A DNA stretch of 64,000 nt from Rutidosis leptorrhynchoides (lineage: Eukaryota; Streptophyta; Magnoliopsida; Asterales; Asteraceae), in assembly GCF_046630445.1 (NCBI RefSeq), contig NC_092333.1, positions 105,323,501-105,387,500 on the forward strand. Reading direction: 5' to 3'. The notes under the pieces are model-generated. The model saw only the letters and a list, made by a program, of their open reading frames with translations, ran no database searches and had not been told where the DNA came from. Below are positions 1-10,500 of the stretch, piece by piece (position 1 is the stretch's first letter; each line of letters starts with the position of its first letter). The translations under genes and the position numbers were made by a program.

Positions 1-1287
1 GTTTGCAGACTATACAAATTACTTAGTATGTGGATTCCTTGAAAAAGGATTATCGTACCAAAAACGAAAGAAATTCTTTAGTGATATAAAACACTATTTC
101 TGGGAAGATCCACATTTGTTTAAAAGTTGTCCCGATGGAATAATACGCCGATGCGTATTCGGAGATGAAGCTAGTCAAATCTTAAACCATTGTCACACAG
201 GACCAACAGGAGGGCATTATGGGCCTCAACTAACAGCAAGAAAAGTTTACGATGCTGGATTCTATTGGCCTACAATTTTCAAAGACGCACACCTTCTTTG
301 CAAATCCTGTGATGCATGTCAAAGGGCCGGAAAAATAAGTCAACGTGATGAAATGCCACAAAATGTCATTCAAGTATGTGAAGTATTTGACATTTGGGGT
401 ATTGACTTTATGGGTCCATTTTCAAAATCTCATAATAATCTATACATTCTCGTTGCCATTGATTATGTATCTAAATGGGCGGAAGCACAAGCTCTCCCAA
501 CTAACGATGCACGAGTTTTAGTCAACTTTTTAAAATGTATTTTTGCAAGGTTTGGAACACCGAAAGCTTTAATAAGTGATCGGGGTACTCATTTTTGTAA
601 TAATCAACTTGAAAAAGTTCTCAAAAGATATGGAGTAACTCATAAAATCTCAATTGCTTATCATCCACAAACAAGTGGACAAGTTGAAAATACCAACCGA
701 GCATTAAAATGTATTCTAGAGAAAACCGTAGGATCAAATCCGAAGGAATGGTCCATGAAATTGGAGGATGCACTATGGGCTTTTAGAACAGCCTACAAAT
801 TCCAATTGGAACCACACCTTTTAAACTTGTTTACGGAAAAGCATGTCACCTTCCAGTAGAAATTGAACACAAAGCATTTTGGGCTTTGAAGACATGTAAT
901 CTTGATTGACATGAAGCCGGACGTCTACGGTTAAGTCAATTAAATAAATTAGAAGAATTAAGACATGAAGCATATAAAAATTCGTTAATCTATAAAGAAA
1001 GAACGAAGAAATGGCATGATAAAAGAATCAGAAGTTCAAAAGAATTTAAAGAAGGAGACATAGTTCTTCTTTTCAATTCACGATTCAAGCTATTTCCTGG
1101 AAAATTGAAATCAAGATGGTCTGGACCATTCATAGTCAAAAGAGTTTTCCCGTACGAAACAATAGAATTAATAAATTCAAATGGGATTGAATTTAAAGTT
1201 AATGGTCACAGAGTTAAACATTACATAGATAATCTAATGGAAGTTGAAGATGAAGTTAATCACAATTTCGACACCACAGCTAACTAA
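1..1287 (+). CDS. Athila integrase region (element 1, remnant)
   Basis: This is the integrase part of pol, the enzyme that inserts retrotransposon cDNA into host DNA. An HHCC-type zinc-binding segment is visible ([13 protein letters not shown], then [12 protein letters not shown]), followed by the catalytic core ([42 protein letters not shown]) and a C-terminal region ending in [11 protein letters not shown]. The order and wording match element 2 in this window (12057-13290) closely. It is a fossil with a few breaks. The upstream RT and RNase H parts lie outside the window. Confidence 0.9.
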
Positions 1288-1458
1288 GTGTGGGAAGGTT
1301 CGAATCTTTTTAGGGAAATATATATTTCTGTTAGAGTTAGATATTCTGTTTTCGTGTAGTTCTCGAGAATGGAATCTGAATGGTCTTTCCCTAGCAGACC
1401 CTAAAGAACTAGTCTTCTCCCCCCATTCTGAATTTTTATTTTTTTTAGGTTTTACGAG

Positions 1459-1875
1459 ATGAAGAATTCCTTTGATCTGAACCATGGTCTAATGCTACAC
1501 GCTATGATTACTAAACGTAATAATGACACACTCCCGAGTGAACTGGTATCCTTCATAAGAGGCAAAATGGACGGAGTAAGAAAAGAACTCAGAAAAGATC
1601 ATCATAAGATACATTTTGGTAAAGGAAAATCAAAATCCGCAACAAAAAGAAGAGCACGACACCTTGAAAGATGTTATAAATGCGGAAAATGGTCACATGA
1701 AGGTAAATGTTCGAACAATCAAACATATTCAAATACCGAATTTGTTACTCTATGCAGAGAAGGACCGTTCAGATGTTTAGAAGAAAAGATATTGAAGAAT
1801 CGAGGTTATGCTTACGTAGATATGGAGAACCAAATCACACGACTCTCCTATGCGTCGGCTAAAGCAGGTCTCTGA
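1459..1875 (+). CDS. Accessory zinc-knuckle reading frame between pol and envelope-like region
   Basis: A frame of 138 codons lies 170 bp after integrase in element 1. It is very basic in the middle (KGKSKSATKRRARHLER), directly followed by a knuckle-like motif, CYKCGKWSHEGKC (C-x2-C-x4-H-x3-C). That layout suggests nucleic-acid binding, but I do not recognise a named family and do not assign a function. Element 2 has no matching frame at the corresponding place (13290-13860), so it is a variable accessory of the lineage or has decayed there. It could also be a remnant of a longer protein. Confidence 0.5.
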   Translation: MKNSFDLNHGLMLHAMITKRNNDTLPSELVSFIRGKMDGVRKELRKDHHKIHFGKGKSKSATKRRARHLERCYKCGKWSHEGKCSNNQTYSNTEFVTLCREGPFRCLEEKILKNRGYAYVDMENQITRLSYASAKAGL

Positions 1876-2824
1876 GAATTCTTTCTCACAGGTAAGTATG
1901 TACAGTTTTTATTTTTATTTTATTGCTTTTAACCTTTTGATAATAAACGCTGAATCGTTCGTTATAAAGTATTAAATTGGTATTCAATAAAATTAGGTAT
2001 GCGTAACCGAAATTATTGATATCATACAAAAATTTATTACATCACTGCGAAATTTACCGTTTATTCTTAAGGTATAAATATCTTTAATCAATCAACTCAA
2101 AATATTTCAGAAATTCGTCAGGAGTAAAACTAGGTTATGGAACTGAAATTACTTTACCGAAAAGAGGGGCGTATATTTTTGATAATATTTGATTGATTAA
2201 AGTGGGATAAAAGACCAAAAAGATTATTAATTTTAATTTTTTTACTTTGTTTTTAAAATTAATATATTAATATTAAATTTTAATTGTAAACTTTTTAAAA
2301 TCAATATAATTAAGTTTGTAAATATTTGAAAAAAAAATTAATATTTTTAATATAAGTTTGTATGTATAAAAATAAAAATATAATATAAATTTGGTGTGAA
2401 TTTTTAATTTTAATAATATGAATTTTTAATTTTATGCATTTTAAATTTAAGTTTGGTGTGAATTTAAGAACAAAAATGTACTTTATTTCACTAAGTTAAA
2501 AATTTGATTTTTAAAATTCGTCGTGAGTTGAAAACTAGGTCGTTGAACCGAAATTTCTTTACCCGAGGGCGGGACGAGAACTTTTATTATCATTATTTTT
2601 AATCTTATTGAATTAATATATGCCAAAAACATTTAAAAAACCCAAAAATCTTTGCTTTTAAAACAACGCTTAAAAATGACAAATTTTAAAATTTTGTCGA
2701 GGGACGGACTAGGACAACGATCCGAAACGACCCCGTCCTAAATAAAAAGGAAAACAAAATTTTTAAAATTTAATTAATTATTTTGTGTTAAAAGTTATAA
2801 GGTTTAAAAAAAAAATACCAGGGC
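1876..2824. other. AT-rich non-coding spacer of element 1
   Basis: About 950 bp with no credible reading frame, very AT-rich. It contains two related blocks (about 2100-2180 and 2510-2580), each reading roughly attcgtc-gag-t-aaaactagg followed by an accgaaatt and a ttaccg/ttaccc run. This looks like an internal duplication. Nothing else is recognised. Confidence 0.5.
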
Positions 2825-2873
2825 CCCATGCGATCGCATGGGATTTGGCCAGTATATCCATGCGATCGCATGG
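2825..2873. promoter_or_regulatory. Paired palindromes ahead of the envelope-like region (element 1)
   Basis: Two perfect palindromes sit 15 bp apart: an 18-bp one at 2825-2842 and a 16-bp one at 2858-2873, both built on CCATGCGATCGCATGG. The same palindrome occurs twice in this element's own LTR (6289-6340) just upstream of the TATA box. Its presence directly before the envelope-like region suggests a second, internal promoter. That role is inference from position. Confidence 0.6.
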
Positions 2874-3690
2874 TGCCAAAAATCTGGGCAGGAACACACT
2901 CCTACTTACATATTAACAGAGCCGAGCTTCGTATAATTCATAGATTTCTGGCTAACTCGATTACACAGAGAGGTCACAACAAGGAGAAAATGACTTTACA
3001 TGATTTATTTTACCTTAAGTGTATTCGAGACCCAAGAGGCTTTGATAATATCCCTTACTGTGTTAGTTTTTATTTGTCTAAGATTGTGGAAGGAATACAG
3101 GAAGGGGGAGTAATAGGAGAAGGTATTTTTGTTACTCTCATTGGAGAGTATTTGGGTGTAGATAGGGATCAAGGGGGTCCACTTTTGGTATGTAGGGAAC
3201 AGGTTGAGCCTTTAGGATTGAGGGTCTATCAGGGTGCTAAGGTATTAAAGAGCAGACGCAACTAGGCAGTACCCTATGATGGTAATCATCCACAGGTAGA
3301 GAGAGGTTCAGATGAGGAAATGGAGGAAACGGATGACATTAGGGATGTCATTAGGGAGGCTATGACTGACGTCTACTAGCGTATAGATGAGATAGAAATG
3401 ACAAACGAGGATAGATTTAGTCGGTTAGAGCAGTGGCAAGCCCGAAATGAGTACGAGCATTCTAGGCAACGACAGCATGATAGATGGGACTATCATCAGC
3501 GTCAGATCATGAGTCGGCTATCACCTCAGGATCACTACGTACCGACCCGACCCGCTTACTATCCTCCACACTAGCCCGAGATGAGACCACCATTTACTCT
3601 CTATGACCCTAACCAGGCCTACCAGTACACCTATCACCAACCATGGAACCTGACCGACGACATGAACTGGAACCCCTATCCAGATTGATA
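2874..3690 (+). CDS. Athila envelope-like region (element 1, remnant)
   Basis: This is the third coding region characteristic of Athila-type elements, located after pol. Readable pieces include HRFLANSITQRGHNKEKM, LFYLKCIRDPRGFDNIPYC and LSKIVEGIQEGG, followed by a Gln/Arg/Tyr-rich tail with YQYTYHQPWN near 3625-3650. It corresponds in position and tail composition to 14716-16260 in element 2. The function of the Athila envelope-like protein is unproven in the family. This copy is a fossil with a few breaks. Confidence 0.7.
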
Positions 3691-3926
3691 TAGTTCCCGT
3701 TGGTGATTTTTATGATTTTTATCTTTTTTATTATTTCTATTTATTTATGTTTAAACATATAATATTATGCTACTTTTATTGTAATGTTTAATATTTTTAT
3801 TATGTTGTACTAATATTTCATATTTAATTTGAAAGTGGGATTTTAAGTCCCATTTTAAATTACCATGCATGTTATTTGTATGTATGTATATTGTCAATTG
3901 TACACAACAGGGTAAAACAGCGCATT

Positions 3927-3953
3927 TTCAAAGACTGGCATTAAGTTCAGCAA
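3927..3953 (+). other. Conserved 27-nt block in the Athila 3' region
   Basis: A 27-base stretch beginning TTCAAAGACTGGCATTAAGT is identical here and at 16403-16429 in element 2, although the flanks have diverged. It lies shortly after the envelope-like region. Perfect conservation between otherwise diverged families suggests a cis-acting RNA or DNA signal. The role is unknown. Confidence 0.7.
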
Positions 3954-4100
3954 AAGCTACTAATTTTGACGACAAAACGAAAAACAAATGTGATGTAATA
4001 ACAAGACGGAATAAACAAATGATGTGCACCATTTATCATTCAGCAAACAAACGTCAATATGTTTGGAAACTTTGATAAAATTTAATCATTTTTCTACGCT

Positions 4101-5810
4101 AATCACCCTCAATAATTTAAATTGTTACTGATTTCTTGCAAATGAGGGCATTGCAAGATCTTAAGTGTGGGAAGGAATTAAATTCTTTCGGATTTTTAAA
4201 ATTTTAACTTATACACTTGGTTACCATTAAAAATACTAGTAACGCAGTAGTTGTATTAGAATCTAGTGCTCTCTGATAATAAAGAACAGCCTTAGTCTTA
4301 TATACTGACTACCCAATTCTAGTAATTTTTTTAAAAACATTTCAATTAAATGAACTCAAAATCATATTTATACATATTTATGAGCGATAAAACTTGGTGT
4401 TAACACCGAAATTATTGTTACCTCGGAAAAGACATAAATTGAGAAACAACCAAAAATATTAGAATTCATTTAAAATGGAATAGAGGACAATAAAAAGGCA
4501 AAGAAAGGAAAATAAAAGCCAAGTGTGGGAAAATTTACCAAGTTATTTAAAACATATATCACATATTTTTGTACAAATAATTGAAGATACTTTTGTTTTG
4601 GACAATTTTATCAGTTTTACCCAATTTCTTATAATATATTTGAAAGAAAAGATGGATCTACATGATGAATCAATTCAATCATTAAAAGGAAGTAAAGTCT
4701 TCCGAAAAAGAAACGCGCTTCTTGATTTAGGTCAGGAAGTTATCGTCCAGACCAGTTGTAGAGTCTACGAAAAACCTTGAAAAGTTTTCTCGAAAATCAG
4801 TTAGAAATCCACGGACCTCAGCATCAAACAGGGTCGCCAAGTGGTCAGACTTATCATAACCATGAGAGGATCTGTCTCGTAAAATGGAGAGGGCGCCGTG
4901 CAAATTAGCTTGATAAGACTAATGAATCAGATCCCCAGAAAGGATAATCTCCTTAAAGATCAAAAATCAGCTTTTAAGACTGATATTACTCAATCCTTGA
5001 GATTGACTTTTAAAGATTGAGAATTCAAACTCATAGAATTCGATGATATCTAAACTCGAGCTTGAACGAGAAAATATTTTGATCAAAATTACAAACCGAT
5101 TTGATTTCTGAAAACCCATTTTTAATGCGTTCATTACCATTGAACGTAAAATTCTAGGAATTCACCTGAAATTCATTAGGTCACCTGAACCAAATCGGGT
5201 GTCAACCGTAAGAACGGTGGTTGCATAGCATGGTCGAAGACAGGACCTTATGCCAGACCAAAAAACTATAGGGTAAGCTTTACTATTGCTCCTACCAAGG
5301 AAAGTAATTGCATTCGACACGTTATAGACCATAAACAAAAGCATGTCACGGGACATTGCCTTAACAGTTACTTGTTCAACGCTTTCCTTTACAATCGGAC
5401 GGTAGTTTACCGAAAGGTAATATACGAAGCAAGTATACTGGACGTGTTGCTTTCCGAATACAAGGTTAGCAAGTGGGTGACACAAAACCATAAGTTTTGA
5501 GCTAAAATTTTCAAATCTGAAACCCACAAAACCCACAAAAAGATTTTGCAAACACCGGTGAAGGGTTATTCCGAAAAACTTATCTAGGGTAAAAGCTAGA
5601 TTGTATTTTCAAAAGATCAAATGTTTTCATAAAGATCCAATTTCCTTAAGGATCTAAATTTTCATAGTCATGTGGGACTGTAAACCACAACGTTACTATC
5701 ATTGTTTATACCGCCGTATAGAAATCACTGATGTACAAAGTGTGAAGAATAAAGAAGTGATTCTAGTATTTTTATTTCAAGACTATATTGCTTGAGGAAA
5801 AGCAACGCTC
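4101..5810 (+). other. Long conserved non-coding 3' region of element 1
   Basis: About 1.7 kb without a credible protein frame, lying between the envelope-like region and the polypurine tract. Several blocks are shared with element 2 (16600-17900): AAGGAAGTAAAGTCTTCCGA near 4689, AGACCAGTTGTAG near 4748, CAGATCCCC near 4928 with GGATAATCTCC just after, and TTGCATAGC-TGGTCG near 5221. In element 1 the TTGCATAGC block comes last, whereas in element 2 it comes first. The region therefore has conserved modules in a different order. Confidence 0.65.
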
Positions 5811-5825
5811 AAGTGGGGGAATATT
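5811..5825 (+). other. Polypurine tract of element 1
   Basis: AAGTGGGGGAATATT lies immediately before the LTR start TGATAATGC. It is preceded by CTTGAGGA-AAGCAA, the same context as in element 2 (17886-17920). It is the expected plus-strand primer site for reverse transcription. Confidence 0.85.
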
Positions 5826-7714
5826 TGATAATGCTAAAAATGAACGTATATTTCATAGCATTATCCCTCAAGAACGACAAGCTTTTGGTTGCAATTGTTC
5901 TATTTACAAGTGATATTCGTTTAAATAAAAAAAAGGAGAAGACAAAAGACAGATTCGACGATTTAAAGACGTGCGTCATAAAAAGCTAAAAAGTACAAAG
6001 TACAATCAAAGTGGTTCAAATTATTGATGAGAAACGTCTCAAAATTACAAGAGTACGAGCCGCAAAACGCAAAATACAAGATATTAAATTGTACGCAAGG
6101 ACGTTCAAAAATCCGGAACAGGGACCAGAGTCAACTCTCAACGCGCGACACAACGGAGCTAAAATTACAAGTTAACTATGCACATAAATATAATATAATA
6201 TATAAATAATTCTTAAAAATTATATATATATTATATATATTTATAAAACTGTCGGCAAGAAGCAAACAACAAATGTGAGATGTCCCAGCTGGCCATGCGA
6301 TCGCATGGCCAGGAAGAAGGAATTCCATGTGATCACATGGCCCCAAAATTGAGGGTCAGGTCCTATAAATTTCGCAGTTTTGGTCGAATAAAAACACATC
6401 TTTTTCTTTCTCCATCTCTCACGTATACATATATATATTATAATTTTAATTTTAATTTTAATAATAATAAGGGTATGTTAGCGAATGTTGTAAGGGTGTG
6501 AGTCGAAATTCTGTCCGTGTAACGCTACGCTATTATTAATCATTGTAAGTTATGCTCAACCTTTTTAAATTAATGTCTCGTAGCTAAGTTATTATTATGC
6601 TTATTTAAGCCGAAGTAATCGTGATGTTAGGCTAAAATATTAAAGACGGGGTAATTGAGCTTTGTACCATAATTGGGGTTTGGACAAAAGAACGACACTT
6701 GTGGAAATTAGACTATGGGCTATTAATGGGCTTTATATTTGTTTAATTAAATGATAGTTTGTTAATTTAATATAAAGATTTACAATTGGACGTACCTATA
6801 AATAACCACATACACTCGATCGGACACGATGGGCGGGATATTTATAAGTACTAATAATCGTTCATTTAACCGGACACGGGAATGGATTAATAGTCAATGG
6901 ACTTATTAAAACAGGGGTGACTTATATACAAGGACACTTAGTGTAATTATAGTTTAAGTCCCCAATTAGTTGGAATATTTGACTTCGGATATAAGGATAA
7001 TTTGACGAGGACACTCGCACTTTATATTTATGACTGATGGACTGTTATGGACAAAAATCAGACGGACATATTGAATAATCCAGGACAAAGGACAATTAAT
7101 CCATGGTAATAAACTAAAATCAACACGTCAAACATCATGATTACGGAAGTTTAAATAAGCATAATTCTTTTATTTCATATTTAATTGCACTTTTAATTAT
7201 CGTACTTTTATTTACTATCATTGTATTTAATTGCACTTTTAATTATCGTACTTTTTAATTATCGCAATTTTATTTATTGTCATTTTATTTATCATTTTAA
7301 TTTATCGCATTTCTTTATCGTCATTTACTTTATGCTTTAAAATTAAGTTATATTTATTTTTAATATTTTACATTTGGTTTTAACTGCGACTAAAGTTTTA
7401 AAAATCGACAAACCGGTCATTAAACGGTAAAATCCCCCTTTTATAATAATAATACTACTTATATATATATTTATATTTATACAAATATAGTTTTAAAAAT
7501 ATAGCGTTAAACTTGGCAAAATCCCTGTGGAACGAACCGGACTTACTAAAAACTACACTACTGTACAATTAGGTACACTGCCTATAAGTGTTGTAGAAAG
7601 GTTTAGGTATATCCACTCTATAAATAAATAAATAACTTGTGTAAAATTGTATCGTATTTAATAGTATTTTGTAGTAAAAATATAACTATTTTGTACCCCT
7701 TCGCTTTAACATCA
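5826..7714 (+). repeat. 3' LTR of Athila element 1
   Basis: The LTR starts TGATAATGCT directly after the polypurine tract and ends TTTAACATCA, about 1889 bp. Inside, a palindrome pair and a TATA box (TATAAAT, 6364) mark the promoter. A T/A-rich tract (TTTTAATTTTAATTTTAATAA) near 6440-6470 lies in the presumed R region. The 3' part contains AATTGCACTTTTAATTATCG repeated near 7180-7255. Confidence 0.88.
6289..6370 (+). promoter_or_regulatory. LTR promoter with palindromes and TATA box (element 1)
   Basis: A perfect 24-bp palindrome at 6289-6312 is centred on GCGATCGC. A 16-bp variant, CCATGTGATCACATGG, follows at 6325-6340, and a TATA box (CCTATAAATTT) begins 24 bp after it. Transcription probably starts about 30 bp beyond the TATA box, near the pyrimidine-rich CTTTTTCTTTCTCC at 6400. 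The palindromes are likely protein-binding sites, which is inference from their symmetry and position. Confidence 0.7.
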
Positions 7715-8138
7715 GTGGGCTACGTATAATTATAATATATAATAATATATATAATTAATTATATATTATATTATATTCTTGTGCATAGTTGACTTGTAAT
7801 TTTTGATCCGTTGCGTCGCGCGCTGAAAGTTGTTTCATGTCTCGGTTCCGGATTTTCGAACGCCTTTTCGTACGATTTAATATCTTGTACTTTGTGTTTC
7901 ACGGCTTGTACTCTTGTAATTTTTAGACGTTTCTCATCAATAATTTGAACCACTTGGATTGTACTTTGTACTTTTTAGCTTTTTGGTCATTTGCGTCTTT
8001 AATTCGTCGAATCTGTCTTTTTTCTTCACCCATTAATATTTAAACGAATATCACTTATAAATAGAACAATTGCAACTAAAAGCTTGTCTTTCTTGAGGGA
8101 TAATGCTATGAAATATATGTTCGTTTTTAGCATTATCA
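7715..8138 (-). repeat. Inverted LTR fragment, same family as element 1 LTR
   Basis: Read on the minus strand from 8138, this begins TGATAATGCTAAAAACGAAC. It matches the first ~410 bp of the element 1 LTR at an estimated 88-90% identity by eye, ending in an AT-rich palindromic stretch (about 7725-7780). It is the terminal piece of a separate minus-strand LTR, truncated where it meets element 1. On the other side, gag coding of element 2 resumes at 8139. Confidence 0.8.
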
Positions 8139-9590
8139 ATTAACAACAGATGTCAATTTGGTGGTGGTCCGAATGAAGATGTAAACGAGCATATTCGTCT
8201 TTTTCAAGAGATATGTCTTCTATTCAAGCTTCAACCGGACACTGATCAAGCCATATTTTTAAGACTTTTCCCATGGACACTCCATGGGGAAGCACGAAGT
8301 TGGTTAGATTCATTGCCCGAGGCTACGATAGAAACTTGGGATGGTATGTTGGAAAAATTTCTTAAGAAATATTTTCCAGCTTCTAAGTTCGCGAGACTCC
8401 AACAAGAAATTACCCAATTTTGTCAAAAGCCGATGGAAACCTTGTATGAAGCATGGAATCGATTTTTCAAAATGCTAAGAGGTTGTCCAAACCATGGTTT
8501 GGATACCTTCCAAAAAGTTCAAATCTTTTACAAAGGTTGTGATGTTGCAACCAGAATTTCCATTGATCAAGCGGCCAGAGGTTCACTCATGGACAAAACT
8601 GAGCAAGATGCTTATGAGATAATCGAAAAGTAAGCCGAATATTCTCATGAATGGCATCAAGAAAGACCCATAACCCATCATGCTCAAGTCTCAAGTGCCA
8701 GTGCTTATGATGACATTAGTTCTCTTAGTGTGAAGATAGATGGTGTTGCTCGAAACATGGAAAAGATCACCAAGGAAATCCATGGAATGAAGGTGGGGTG
8801 TGAATACTGTGGTGGTTTACATTTAGGAAAAGATTGTGATGCAGGTTTGATAATGACTCAGAAAGAAGAAGTGGCTTTCATAAGCCAAAGGAATAACAAC
8901 CAATTTCAAGGAAGAGCCCAATTTAACCGAAACTTCAATAACCCTTACAACCCTCAAGGTCAAAATTCCAATTTCCAACAAGGGTCAAGTAGTGGGTTCC
9001 AACAACAAACTCCGGGTTTTTATCAAAAACCCCAACATGAAGAGAAAAAGTCAAATATGGAGAGTTTGTTGGAGAAGTTAATTGCATTGCAAACTCAACT
9101 TATTACCAATATAAGCCAAACGAATGAGAAGAATGAGCAACAATTTAGAAACCAACAATCTTCCATTCAAGTATTGGAACAACAGATGAGTAATCTTGCT
9201 AAATTATTAAGCGAAAGAAAACTGGGGGAACTGCCAAGCAACACGCAATATAATCCCCGAAACGAGCAAGCAAAAGCTATCACCACCCAAAGTGGGGTAA
9301 CCTATGATCCACTAAGAATGCCAGAAGTCTCTGACTTTCGTGTTCCATTAATGAAAGAGAATGAACCAGGTAGTGTAAATGAACCGGAGAAGGAGAAGGA
9401 GCCAGAAAATGTGGTTGAAAGTGTTGACAATGAGCACACAGATGGTCAAGAAGACACGGTGCGAGTCAAACCGGTTGTTAAAGCGTATCAACCACCACTC
9501 CCATTCCCAAGAAAACAAAGATTGGAGAAGCTCGAGGAAGAAAAATCAAGATTCATGGAGCTCATCAAGAAAGTTAACGTAAATTTACCT
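8139..9590 (+). CDS. Gag region (element 2, remnant)
   Basis: This is the Gag core domain of the capsid-forming protein. Recognisable text runs from NEHIRLFQEICLLFKL through FLRLFPWTLHGEARSWL to WDGMLEKFLKKYFPASK, the standard plant gypsy Gag signature. A zinc knuckle of form C-x2-C-x3-H-x4-C (CEYCGGLHLGKDC) lies at 8799-8836. It is followed by an Asn/Gln-rich linker, a coiled-coil-like segment (8,1 kb offset about 9060-9230) and an acidic stretch. The N-terminus is missing. It is a fossil with a small number of breaks. Confidence 0.88.
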
Positions 9591-10500
9591 TTTATTGATG
9601 TTATTGCAGGAATGCCTAAACATGCTCGATTCTTGAAGGACATTCTCACCAACCGAAAGAAGATGGAAAACGTTTCATCGGTCACTTTAAATGCTAGATG
9701 TTCAGTGCTGGTGTCCAACACACTTCTCGAAAAGCTTCAAGATCCGGGTTGTTTCACTATTCCATGTCTAATGGGTGACCTTGATTGTATGAGGACATTA
9801 GCCGATTAGGGGGCTAGTATCAATTTGATGCCCTATTCGATTTACCTTAAATTAGCCCCTGGGGAACTCAAAACCACACGGATGGCTATTCAACTAGCTG
9901 ATCACTCTATAAAATTCCCTCGAGGAATAATAGAGAATATGTTAGTTAAGATCGGGAATCTAATTTTTCCGGCAGACTTTGTGGTTTTAGACATGGAAGT
10001 TGATGACAGAATACCAATTATTTTGGGCGACCATTTTTAAATACTGCTAGATGTGTCATTGATGTTTATGATCAGCAGTTGACCCTTAGAATTGGTGAAG
10101 CTAGTGCGACTTTTGCAATTGACAAGTCATTAAAATATTCTGAATCTTCAGATAATACTTGTTATTTTATGCAAAGCATAGATTCGCATTATGAGTTCTT
10201 GCAGGAATTTCCCGAATCGGATGAAATAGGTACATACGATTTGGCGAGTGGAGATGAAGAATTTCCTGAAGAAGAAATGGATGTGATGGCGACATTGATG
10301 GCAAATGGGTATGAACCAACTGAGGAGGAGTTAGAACAACTGAACAAGGATAGCGAGTATCAGAGTAAACCCTCAATTGAGGAACCTCCAATTTAGGAGC
10401 TTAAGCCGCTCCCTGATCATCTTGAGTACGCTTTCCTTCAGGAAGATTCGAAGCTTCCGGTAATTATTTCCTCACTTCTTTCTAAACATGAAAAAAAAAC
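9591..10500 (+). CDS. Protease region and acidic linker (element 2, remnant)
   Basis: The aspartic protease part follows gag: the lead-in DPGCFTIPCLMGDLDCMRTL precedes a GASINLMPYSIYLKL segment near 9815-9860, and VVLDMEVDDRIPIILG closes the fold near 9990-10030. The protease releases mature proteins from the polyprotein. A strongly acidic stretch (ESDEIGTYDLASGDEEFPEE, 10210-10280) links it to RT. It is a fossil with a few breaks. Confidence 0.75.

Larger units (their letters stand above)
1..7714 (+). mobile_element. Athila-type Ty3/gypsy element 1 (5' part outside window)
   Basis: The window opens inside the integrase region of a Ty3/gypsy element. In order it shows integrase, a zinc-knuckle accessory frame, a palindromic regulatory region, an envelope-like region, a long non-coding 3' region, a polypurine tract and a complete 3' LTR. 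The integrase wording ([23 protein letters not shown]) and an extra envelope-like frame after pol are typical of the Athila lineage, which is established knowledge. The element is a fossil with several breaks in its coding parts. Its 5' LTR lies outside the window, so LTR divergence and age cannot be measured. An inverted LTR fragment of the same family abuts its 3' end. Confidence 0.9.

Noticed and set aside
5826-8138. Fold-back DNA transposon of 2.3 kb with ~400-bp inverted ends
   Set aside because: The left part is a full LTR with its own polypurine tract and a TG...CA boundary at 7714; the right part is a separate inverted LTR fragment with about 10% divergence.
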